Below, piece after piece: positions 22,424 through 28,687 of a DNA stretch of 29,676 nucleotides (position 1 is its first letter; the number at the start of each line of letters is the position of its first letter). Where the stretch lies: assembly GCA_018882625.1 (NCBI GenBank), contig VERO01000002.1, forward strand, positions 1-29,676. The letters run 5' to 3'. The notes under the pieces were generated by a model. The model was given only the letters and a program-made list of their open reading frames with translations. It did no database searches and was not told the DNA's origin. A program made the position numbers and the translations under genes. The stretch is from Phycisphaerales bacterium. GTDB taxonomy: Bacteria; Planctomycetota; Phycisphaerae; Phycisphaerales; SM1A02.

Positions 22424-23638
22424 ATGGCCACACGCAAGCCCGCAGCGCCACGCGCACCGCGCGCGACCAAGGCCCACAGGGAGCCTGCCGGCGAGGTGTC
22501 CGTCGAGTCCGGCGGCGACCTGCGCATCCGAGAGCTTGCCGCGACATCGCTCGACGGCACGCTGCTGGGACACGCAGGAGCGCGCACACTGCTCGGCGGC
22601 GCGCTGGCGTCGGGCCACCTGCATCATGCCTGGATCCTCCATGGCCCGCCCGGCATCGGGAAGTGCACGCTGGCGCTTCGCCTTGCCGCGCTGCATGTCG
22701 ATCCCGAGGCATCGGCCGACGATGCGCGCAGCTTCGCGCCGCCGCGCGGCACGCGCAGCGCGGAGCTCCTGCGCGCGGGCACGCATCCTGACATCGGGCT
22801 GATCCGGCCTGACCTGGCGTCGTCGAGCGCAGACCGCGCGATCCGCGAGCGCAAGCAGACGAACATCCCGGTGGGGCTCCTGCGCGAGCACCTGATCGGG
22901 GGCACTGACAGCGAGGGCCGCGTGCTCGAGGCGCGCGCGTACCGGTCAAGCTTCCTCGGGCGCGGCAAGGCGTTCATCATCGACGAGGCCGAGATGCTCG
23001 AGGCGGACGGCCAGAACGTGCTGCTCAAGACGCTCGAGGAGCCGCCGCCCGGCACGCTCATCATCCTGGTCACCTCGAGCGCTGACAGGCTGCTGCCGAC
23101 GATCCGCAGCCGGTGCCAGCGCGTGAGCTTCACGCCGCTGTCGGAGCCGGAGATGGCGCAGTGGGTGCAGTCGTCGCTCGATGTGGCGGACCCTTCGGAG
23201 CGTGCATGGATCGCGGCGTTCGCCGAGGGGAGCCCCGGACTCGCGCGCGTAGCTGCGGCGCATTCGCTGCGTGCCTGGAGCGCGGAGATCGCCCCGATGC
23301 TCGACCAGATGGTGACCGGCACGTTTCCTGCGAGGTTTGCCGACCGCGTGAGCGAGCTTGCGTCAGGCGTGGCCGAGTCGGCGGTCAAGCGCGACGAGGG
23401 CGCCAGCAAGGAGGCTGCCGGCCGCCGCGCCATGTCGCTGTGCTTCTCCGTGATGGGCCGCACGGTGCGCGAGCGCATCGCGTCGCATGCGCGCGGCGCC
23501 GCGGCGCCGGGGACACTGGATGCGTGGAGCGCGCTGCCTGGCCTGATTGCCGAGGCCGAGCGCACGCTGCGCTCGAACGTCGCGCCGAAGTTCGCGCTGA
23601 GCGCGTTCGTGTCGAGCGCGATGGAGAGCGCGAGGTAG
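22424..23638 (+). CDS. holB: DNA polymerase III delta prime subunit
   Basis: A 404-residue AAA+ protein of the clamp-loader family. A 40-residue Ala/Arg-rich start is followed by LGHAGARTLLGGALASGHLHHAWILHGPPGIGKCTLA; the Walker A segment G74-C81 ends GKC rather than GK[ST]. LARSxxx is followed by GRGKAFIIDEAEMLEADGQNVLLKTLEEPPPGTLIILVTSSADRLLPTIRSRCQRVSF, the classic delta prime/gamma core with SRC. The zinc-binding cysteines found in many gamma/delta prime subunits are missing. Delta prime does not need ATPase activity, so the altered Walker A fits. It lies 12 nt after the lipoprotein gene and 6 nt before the CYTH gene. Confidence 0.92.
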   Translation: MATRKPAAPRAPRATKAHREPAGEVSVESGGDLRIRELAATSLDGTLLGHAGARTLLGGALASGHLHHAWILHGPPGIGKCTLALRLAALHVDPEASADDARSFAPPRGTRSAELLRAGTHPDIGLIRPDLASSSADRAIRERKQTNIPVGLLREHLIGGTDSEGRVLEARAYRSSFLGRGKAFIIDEAEMLEADGQNVLLKTLEEPPPGTLIILVTSSADRLLPTIRSRCQRVSFTPLSEPEMAQWVQSSLDVADPSERAWIAAFAEGSPGLARVAAAHSLRAWSAEIAPMLDQMVTGTFPARFADRVSELASGVAESAVKRDEGASKEAAGRRAMSLCFSVMGRTVRERIASHARGAAAPGTLDAWSALPGLIAEAERTLRSNVAPKFALSAFVSSAMESAR

Positions 23639-23644
23639 CGCGCC

Positions 23645-24142
23645 ATGGCCATCCCGAAGCTGGAGATCGAGCGAGTCTGGCTGCTCAGCGCCATGCCTGC
23701 GATCCCGCGGGGCGCCGAGCGATGGATGATCGAGCAGGGATACCTCGATGCCGCCTCCGGCACCGAGGGCCGGGTGCGCTCGATCACCCACCCCGACGGC
23801 CGGCGCGAGTTCGTGCACACGCTCAAGAGCGGAGAGGGCCTCGTGCGCGAGGAGTCGGAGCGGCCTCTCACCGCCGGGGATTTCGACAGGCTCTGGCCTG
23901 CGACGCTCGGTCGCAGGATCCGCAAGGTGCGTCACCGGGTCCGTGAAGGTGCGCTCGTGTGGGAGGTGGACGAGTTCCTCGACTGGCCGCTGGCGATGGC
24001 GGAGGTCGAGCTTCCCGACGCATCCGCCGAGGTGACCCATCCCGCGTGGCTGCGCGCCGTGCTGGGGCGGGAGGTCACCAGCGATCCGCGGTACCGCAAC
24101 TCCGCCCTCGCCTTCCGGGGATTGCCGCCGGTAGGATCCTGA
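23645..24142 (+). CDS. CYTH domain protein with altered signature
   Basis: A 165-residue CYTH (triphosphate tunnel) protein. The signature ExExK reads EIERV (residues 7-11), so the lysine is valine. The rest is typical: IEQGYL, EGRVRSITHPDGRREFVHTLKSGEGLVREESERPLTAGDFDRLWPATLGRRIRKVRHRV...LVWEVDEFLDWPLAMAEVELP, with the alternating charged residues of the tunnel and the ITSDPRYRN-like end VTSDPRYRN. Members hydrolyse triphosphates such as inorganic triphosphate or thiamine triphosphate, or make cAMP. The missing lysine leaves activity open. It is 6 nt downstream of holB and 4 nt upstream of atpC. Confidence 0.88.
   Translation: MAIPKLEIERVWLLSAMPAIPRGAERWMIEQGYLDAASGTEGRVRSITHPDGRREFVHTLKSGEGLVREESERPLTAGDFDRLWPATLGRRIRKVRHRVREGALVWEVDEFLDWPLAMAEVELPDASAEVTHPAWLRAVLGREVTSDPRYRNSALAFRGLPPVGS
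24132..24137 (+). promoter_or_regulatory. Candidate leaderless -10 hexamer of atpC
   Basis: TAGGAT ends 9 nt before the atpC ATG and lies inside the last codons of the CYTH gene. It could give atpC and scpB an additional promoter. Confidence 0.4.
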
Positions 24143-24146
24143 CCCC

Positions 24147-24557
24147 ATGTCGACGTTTCGATGCCGCATTGTGACGCCCGCAGACTCCGTGCTCGACGAG
24201 CCGGCCACCTACGCCAGCTTCCAGGCGCATGATGGCCAGCGAGGCGTGATGCGTGGCGCCGCCGCATTCCTCACCAAGCTCGGGGTCGGCGTCTGCAGGA
24301 TCGAGACGTCCCAGGGCGCGCGCACCTACGCCATCGATGGAGGCTTCGCGCAGATGCAGGACGACACGCTGGTGCTGCTCGCCGACTCGGCCATCTCCGC
24401 GGACGCGGTGGATGCTGCCGCAGCGGAGCGCGAGCTGGCCGCATCCAACGAGCGCGCCCGCGAGACGCCGGCGCAGCCCTCGACGCCCGAGCAGCGCCTC
24501 GACATCGAGCGGTCGCAGGCCCGCGCGCGCGCGCGCGTGGCGATCTCCCGCCGATGA
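24147..24557 (+). CDS. atpC: ATP synthase epsilon subunit
   Basis: A 136-residue epsilon subunit of F1. The N-terminal beta-sandwich is clear: FRCRIVTPADSVLDEPATYASFQAHDGQRGVMRGAAAFLTKLGVGVCRIETSQGARTYAIDGGFAQMQDDTLVLLADSA. The C-terminal helices (about 90-136) are Ala/Glu/Arg-rich and end in an arginine cluster. Epsilon couples the central stalk to the c-ring and can inhibit ATP hydrolysis. No other ATP synthase gene is present; the gene stands between CYTH and scpB rather than after atpD. Its stop overlaps the scpB ATG (ATGA). Confidence 0.92.
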   Translation: MSTFRCRIVTPADSVLDEPATYASFQAHDGQRGVMRGAAAFLTKLGVGVCRIETSQGARTYAIDGGFAQMQDDTLVLLADSAISADAVDAAAAERELAASNERARETPAQPSTPEQRLDIERSQARARARVAISRR

Positions 24558-25159
24558 GCGACCTGACGCAGGCACCGGCCGAGACGGCAACCGACGAGGG
24601 TGCGGTGCGTGAGGTGCCGTGCGGCGACCGTCCGCTCGCGCAGCGCATCGAGGCGCTGCTGATGGCGGCCGACCGTCCGATGTCCGACGGCAAGATCGGG
24701 GACCTGCTCGGTCTCGCGGCAGGCGCTGGCGAGTCACCGGCACGCGCGGTGCGCGAGGCCATCGACCAGCTCAATGGGGAGTATGCGGCCACAGGCCGGA
24801 CCATCCGCATCGAGTCGCTGGCTGGCGGCCGGCAGCTGCTCACGCTTCCCGCGTTTGCGCCCGTGGTATCTGCGCTCCGAGGCCAGAAGCAGCAGACGCG
24901 CCTGACGCAGCCCGCGCTCGAGACGCTCGCGATCGTGGCCTACCGGCAGCCCATCCAGCGCGCCGAGATTGAGTCGATCCGCGGCGTGGCCTGCGGCGAA
25001 GTGCTGCGCAGCCTGCTCGAGCGGCGGCTGGTGCGGATCGTGGGACGCGCCGAGGAGCTCGGAAGGCCGATGCTCTACGGCACGACCGCAGAGTTCCTCA
25101 AGGTCTTCGGGCTCGGCAGCCTCGCGGACCTCCCGCAGTCGAAGGAACTGAGGACCTGA
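24554..25159 (+). CDS. scpB: Segregation and condensation protein B
   Basis: A 201-residue ScpB, the winged-helix kleisin-associated subunit that with ScpA and SMC compacts and separates chromosomes. It has LAQRIEALLMAADRPMSDGKIGDLL, QLNGEYAATGRTIRIESLAGGRQLLT, and the signature LTQPALETLAIVAYRQPIQRAEIESIRGVACGEVLRSLLERRLVRIVGRAEELGRPMLYGTTAEFLKVFGLGSLADLP. A 25-residue acidic N-terminal extension precedes the fold. The ATG overlaps atpC by four bases, so translation is coupled. No scpA is in the window. It ends right where the convergent sorting-tail protein gene ends, with no bases between. Confidence 0.96.
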   Translation: MSDLTQAPAETATDEGAVREVPCGDRPLAQRIEALLMAADRPMSDGKIGDLLGLAAGAGESPARAVREAIDQLNGEYAATGRTIRIESLAGGRQLLTLPAFAPVVSALRGQKQQTRLTQPALETLAIVAYRQPIQRAEIESIRGVACGEVLRSLLERRLVRIVGRAEELGRPMLYGTTAEFLKVFGLGSLADLPQSKELRT

Positions 25160-25882
25160 TCAGCGGCGGCGCCGGCGGCCGCCTGCAGCCGCGGCGAGCG
25201 CAAGCATCGAGAGTGCCCCAGGCGCGGGCACGACCTGCGCCGCAAATGCGCTCGTGATCGTGGCCTCCATGCCGGCAGTGAGGCTGAAGCTCAGGCGGAC
25301 TCGGGCCGCGGAGGCGATCCCGCCGGTGTAGGGCTGTCCCGGGATGGGACTGCCGAAGGACTGGCTTGCCAGCGATCCGGTGAAGAACGGGTCGACGCTC
25401 GCGCTCGCATTGGAGAAGAGCGTTCCCAAGGTCGATCCGTCGAATGACGCGCTCCACAGCGGCCCAGAGGAGGTGAGGCCGCCCGCGAACGGGCTCAGGT
25501 TCACCATCGATGCCGCCGCAGAGCCTCCAACCAGCCACTCCGTCCCGCCGTCGAAGGTGCCGGGCAGCGCAATGTCGATCACGAAGCTCTGCGTGGATGC
25601 GGTGCTGTTCTTCACCACGAAGTTCCCGCCGAGCGACATCGATGTGCCGTTCCAGGTCACCGGAATGGCGTTCCATGTCACGCTCGCGCCGTTGGCGGAC
25701 CAGCTGCCGCTCCATGTCCACGAGTTCGCGGAGACAGGCGACCCGCTGAAGACAGCGCTCGCCGAGCCGGCAGAGGAATTCACCGCGAACGTCACGCCTC
25801 CCGGCGTGAACCCTGCAAGCGCAGGGGACACCGCAGCGCAAGCCAGCGCGCATGCAGCGGTCCATGAGGTGAATCTGTCCAT
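25160..25882 (-). CDS. Exported PEP-CTERM-like protein, paralogue 1
   Basis: A 240-residue secreted protein. Residues 1-23 are a signal peptide; residues 218-240 are VPAPG, a 13-residue hydrophobic stretch and RRRRR, the layout of PEP-CTERM exosortase signals in the VPAPG variant usual in Phycisphaerae. The mature part is rich in Ser, Gly, Thr and Ala and beta-prone, with SVT/TWN repeats. It shares with the next gene FVIDIALP, a GS..A...SM segment, FGSPIG and a SFxLxxGxxxxxxSxF end, so the two arose by duplication. The ATG at 25882 has AAGAGGG 6 nt upstream. It would be anchored outside the cell after exosortase cleavage; no exosortase is in the window. Confidence 0.82.
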   Translation of the reverse strand: MDRFTSWTAACALACAAVSPALAGFTPGGVTFAVNSSAGSASAVFSGSPVSANSWTWSGSWSANGASVTWNAIPVTWNGTSMSLGGNFVVKNSTASTQSFVIDIALPGTFDGGTEWLVGGSAAASMVNLSPFAGGLTSSGPLWSASFDGSTLGTLFSNASASVDPFFTGSLASQSFGSPIPGQPYTGGIASAARVRLSFSLTAGMEATITSAFAAQVVPAPGALSMLALAAAAGGRRRRR

Positions 25883-26007
25883 GCCTGTCCCTCTTCCTGT
25901 CGGCAACGCGCACGCCTCCGCAGTTGCCGTTCCCTTGACCCTTCCTACCCCGGTTCACTCACCGGTCCGCCACCAGGCGTCCGGCGCACTGCAACCGCAC
26001 CGCGAGT

Positions 26008-26736
26008 CTATCGGCGGCGCCGCCGCGGGCACGCCCACGCCATGGCGAGAAGGGCCACGGCGCCCGGTGCGGGCACCGGATTCACCACGAAGATGCTCGA
26101 GAACGATGCCGTGTCACCCGCGCTCAGACGGAATCGGAACTGGAGCGCGATCGATGAGCTCGCGCCAGGCCCGGTGAGCGAGCCGATCGGGTAGCCGAAG
26201 CTCTCGGCCCCGAAGCTCGTCGACCCGAACGCCGTGGACACCCCAGCCGAGGTGCCCGTGAGCAGCGTGCGCACAGGCGCGTTGTCGATGAACGACGTGT
26301 AGATGGACCCGCCGGAGATGCTCGACATGAGGGCTGAACCATCGCCGTTGGAGTCGGTCACCGTGCCTGAAACGCTGCCAGCGATGAACGACTGCTTTGG
26401 GATCTCAGGGGAGATCGGCAGCACAAAGTCGACGACGTACTCGCGGGCCTCGCTGGAGTCGTTGCTGACCGTGAACGTGCCCTGCACGAACGGGTCCGGA
26501 TCCACGAGCATGTGCCACGTCAGCGTGCTCCGCGTTGGCGTGGAGTACATCGCGCCCGTGGAGCGCCACACTGTCGGACCCACTTGCGTGACCGAGCCCC
26601 ACTGGTGTGCAGGACCCATGAAGGAGCTGAACCCATCCGAGAACCCGACCTGGAAGTTCGGCGCTACCACGCCTGCATGAGCTGACGCCGCAACCCCAGC
26701 GCCAAGCACCGCAGCACAAAGACTCAGTCGAACCAT
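26008..26736 (-). CDS. Exported PEP-CTERM-like protein, paralogue 2
   Basis: A 242-residue secreted protein with a signal peptide (1-21, ending AHAG) and the tail VPAPG, 12 hydrophobic residues and RRRRR (221-242). The middle is beta-prone and Ser/Thr/Gly-rich: YVVDFVLPISPEIPKQSFIAGSVSGTVTDSNGDGSALMSSISGG, then FGAESFGYPIGSLTGPGASSSIALQFRFRLSAGDTASFSSIFVVN. The second half aligns by eye with the 25160 protein. GGAGGAGG lies 10 nt before the ATG. It is 125 nt upstream of its paralogue on the same strand, so both are likely co-transcribed. Function unknown; probably a surface or matrix protein. Confidence 0.82.
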   Translation of the reverse strand: MVRLSLCAAVLGAGVAASAHAGVVAPNFQVGFSDGFSSFMGPAHQWGSVTQVGPTVWRSTGAMYSTPTRSTLTWHMLVDPDPFVQGTFTVSNDSSEAREYVVDFVLPISPEIPKQSFIAGSVSGTVTDSNGDGSALMSSISGGSIYTSFIDNAPVRTLLTGTSAGVSTAFGSTSFGAESFGYPIGSLTGPGASSSIALQFRFRLSAGDTASFSSIFVVNPVPAPGAVALLAMAWACPRRRRR

Positions 26737-26890
26737 GTCCCTTCAGCCTCCTCCGGATCCGCAATGCGAATCCGATGCACAACATCTTCCTCTCTTCCGC
26801 TCCAAGATGCGCTGTCGTAGGCCACGCGTGGGCGCAGGCAGCAGTCAGAGTCTCGCCTGCCCGCAACGGACCGCAGCGAAGACACCTCTT

Positions 26891-26909
26891 CCTAGCCAGC
26901 AACCTAGCC
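26891..26909. repeat. Short direct repeat CCTAGCC in the promoter region of the sorting-tail genes
   Basis: CCTAGCC occurs at 26891-26897 and 26903-26909, a 12-bp period, in the 230-nt gene-free stretch 26737-26966. The stretch is AT-richer than its surroundings and also has GCAAGG repeated at a 10-bp period and a CATCTT/AAGATG hairpin (26783-26809). One of these could be a regulator site; I see no clear promoter or terminator. Confidence 0.3.
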
Positions 26910-26966
26910 GCGATCGCATCTCAGGCAAGGAAATGCAAGGCAGAGTTGGCTGATTCCAAACAAAGT

Positions 26967-28058
26967 TCAGAATTTGAGCATCGCGAGATCGTTATAAGAC
27001 ACATGCGGCGAAGGGCATCCATCTGGTCCTGCTGATCCCAATGGCGCTCGTCCAAGGTCTGGTGCGTCGCGGTCGGGCCTGATCCAGTCATGCAGCACCG
27101 CCCTCACGGCGGCGAGGCTCTCGGCGACGCGCACGCCCTCCTTGAGGCCCTTCACGTGTCCCATCGTCTTCCCGTACCAGGAGATGCGCTTGCGCAGGCA
27201 GTCGAGGGCATGACGCTCATCGCTGTAGCGCTCGAGCAGCTCCACATGGCGCAGGATCGTCCGGATCTTGGCGTTCAGGGAAGGCTCCGGGGGGCACTCT
27301 CCGGTCCGGAGCAGCGCCAATGCGCGCCGGAAGAGCCACGGCGTCCGCAGCGCGCCGCGCCCGATCATCACGCCGTGGCAGCCGGACTCGCGCATGATCG
27401 CCGGCACGTGCTCCGGCAGCGTGACGTCGCCATTGCCGATCACCGGGATCGACCGAACTGCGGACACCACCTCGCCGATGCGCGCCCAGTCGGCCTGCCC
27501 CGAGAAGAGCTGCACTGTCCATCGCCCATGCACCGTCACTGCAGCGATGCCCGCCGACTCGAGGTCGCGCGCGAGCTGGGCCGCCACGGGATGCTCCGGG
27601 TCCCAGCCGAGTCGCATCTTGGCGGTCACCGGCACGCGGCCCGCAGAATGGCGCTCGACGGCGCGCACGATCCGCTCGGCCAGCGCGGTCGTGTTGGCGC
27701 AGTCGCGCAGCAGCAGCGATCCGCCGTGCTTCTTCGCGACCTTGTCGACCGGGCATCCCATGTTGATGTCGACGATGGTGGCGCCGTGGTCGATGGCCCA
27801 CAGCGCAGCTTCGGGCAGCGGATCCTGCGAGTTGCCGTAGAGCTGCATGCCGCAGGGCTGGTCGAGGCCATTGGTCGCCGCGAGGTCGAGTGTGCGCCGT
27901 GTGCCCCTCAGGATGGCGTGGCAGTTCAGCAGGTCGGTGTAGGCGGCTCCCACGCCGCCTTCCTCACGGCACAGGATCCGGAACGCAAGGTCGCAGTGGC
28001 CGGCGATCGGCGCCAGGAGCAGGGGGGAGTCGAGCGTCACAGGACCGATGCGCAGCAC
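26967..28058 (-). CDS. dus: tRNA-dihydrouridine synthase (DusB-type)
   Basis: A 363-residue flavoprotein that reduces uridines in the tRNA D-loop with NADPH. It has LLLAPIAGHCDLAFRILC at the start (usually MAPMAGVTDxxFR), QLYGN, the catalytic C102 in NMGCPVDKVAKKHGGSLLL, the TAKMRLGW and TVHGR segments, IPVIGNGDV and GVMIGRGAL for FMN phosphate binding, then the helical C-terminal domain. The start is a GTG at 28058 with TATCGT 6 nt upstream and no Shine-Dalgarno. It diverges from the lipoprotein gene across 47 nt. Confidence 0.93.
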   Translation of the reverse strand: MLRIGPVTLDSPLLLAPIAGHCDLAFRILCREEGGVGAAYTDLLNCHAILRGTRRTLDLAATNGLDQPCGMQLYGNSQDPLPEAALWAIDHGATIVDINMGCPVDKVAKKHGGSLLLRDCANTTALAERIVRAVERHSAGRVPVTAKMRLGWDPEHPVAAQLARDLESAGIAAVTVHGRWTVQLFSGQADWARIGEVVSAVRSIPVIGNGDVTLPEHVPAIMRESGCHGVMIGRGALRTPWLFRRALALLRTGECPPEPSLNAKIRTILRHVELLERYSDERHALDCLRKRISWYGKTMGHVKGLKEGVRVAESLAAVRAVLHDWIRPDRDAPDLGRAPLGSAGPDGCPSPHVSYNDLAMLKF

Positions 28059-28064
28059 GGCACC

Positions 28065-28070
28065 ACGATA
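28065..28070 (-). promoter_or_regulatory. Candidate leaderless -10 hexamer of dus
   Basis: TATCGT on the minus strand ends 6 nt before the GTG at 28058. TATGAC (28088-28093 complement), 17 nt upstream, is a weak -35 candidate. Confidence 0.45.
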
Positions 28071-28091
28071 GGGTGCGATGCCATCGCGTCA

Positions 28092-28097
28092 TAGCAT
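28092..28097 (+). promoter_or_regulatory. Candidate leaderless -10 hexamer of the 28106 lipoprotein
   Basis: TAGCAT ends 8 nt before the ATG at 28106. Confidence 0.5.
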
Positions 28098-28105
28098 CGC
28101 GCACC

Positions 28106-28687
28106 ATGATCCACGTGTGCACTCCTGCCTGTGCCGTCCGCGCCATCGCACTGCTGGCCGCTGCAGGAGCGCTCACCGGATGCACCAACGAGTTCGTGGT
28201 CTCGTTCCAGGGCACCCGCTACCCGGCGGTCGCCGACACCGTGATCGTCGACGCGAAGCCAGAGGGATCCGGACTCATCGGCACCGCGGCGTTCGTCAGC
28301 GGCGGCAGCTTCGGGAACCCCGAGGCGATCGCGGCGGGACGGGAGGTCGGCGCAGACAGCGTGCGCTGGTGGCGCACGGTGGCCTCGCGTGCGGGCGTCA
28401 CCGGCCAAGGCACCGTGAGCGGCGGACTGTCGCCGACCGGTCCGGTCTCCGCATGGTCGCCCGCGCAGCCCGGTCCGCTCTTCTTCAGCTACCAGGCGCG
28501 CTTTTACCGCAACGGCGTGGAGGACCAGGTGCCGGCCATCGATGCCGAGGATCGCGGTCCGGCACGCCGCACAGCGGCCAGCGGAATGGATGGCGCCGCA
28601 GCGCAGGTCGAGCGCGACTCGACTGCCGCCACTCAGGAGCAGGCGCAGGTTCAGCGCACCGAGGGCTCGGGAAGCCGTTCGCCCTGA
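28106..28687 (+). CDS. Lipoprotein of unknown function
   Basis: A 193-residue lipoprotein with lipobox ALTGC (modified cysteine near residue 26). The body (NEFVVSFQGTRYPAVADTVIVDAKPEGSGLIGTAAFVSGGSFG...VRWWRTVASRAGVTGQGTVS...PLFFSYQARFYRN) is probably a small beta/alpha domain; the last 55 residues are Gln/Ala/Ser/Glu-rich and disordered. I do not recognise a family. The final 37 nt overlap the convergent Fic-like gene, within the disordered tail. Confidence 0.78.
   Translation: MIHVCTPACAVRAIALLAAAGALTGCTNEFVVSFQGTRYPAVADTVIVDAKPEGSGLIGTAAFVSGGSFGNPEAIAAGREVGADSVRWWRTVASRAGVTGQGTVSGGLSPTGPVSAWSPAQPGPLFFSYQARFYRNGVEDQVPAIDAEDRGPARRTAASGMDGAAAQVERDSTAATQEQAQVQRTEGSGSRSP

Noticed and set aside
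22424..23638. Inactivating mutation in holB Walker A (GKC)
   Set aside because: Delta prime subunits often have altered or missing Walker A residues and do not need ATP hydrolysis, so this is not evidence of decay.
24515..24540. CG dinucleotide runs as a repeat element
   Set aside because: Short GC runs encoding Ala/Arg in the atpC tail; similar runs occur at several places in the window through base composition alone.
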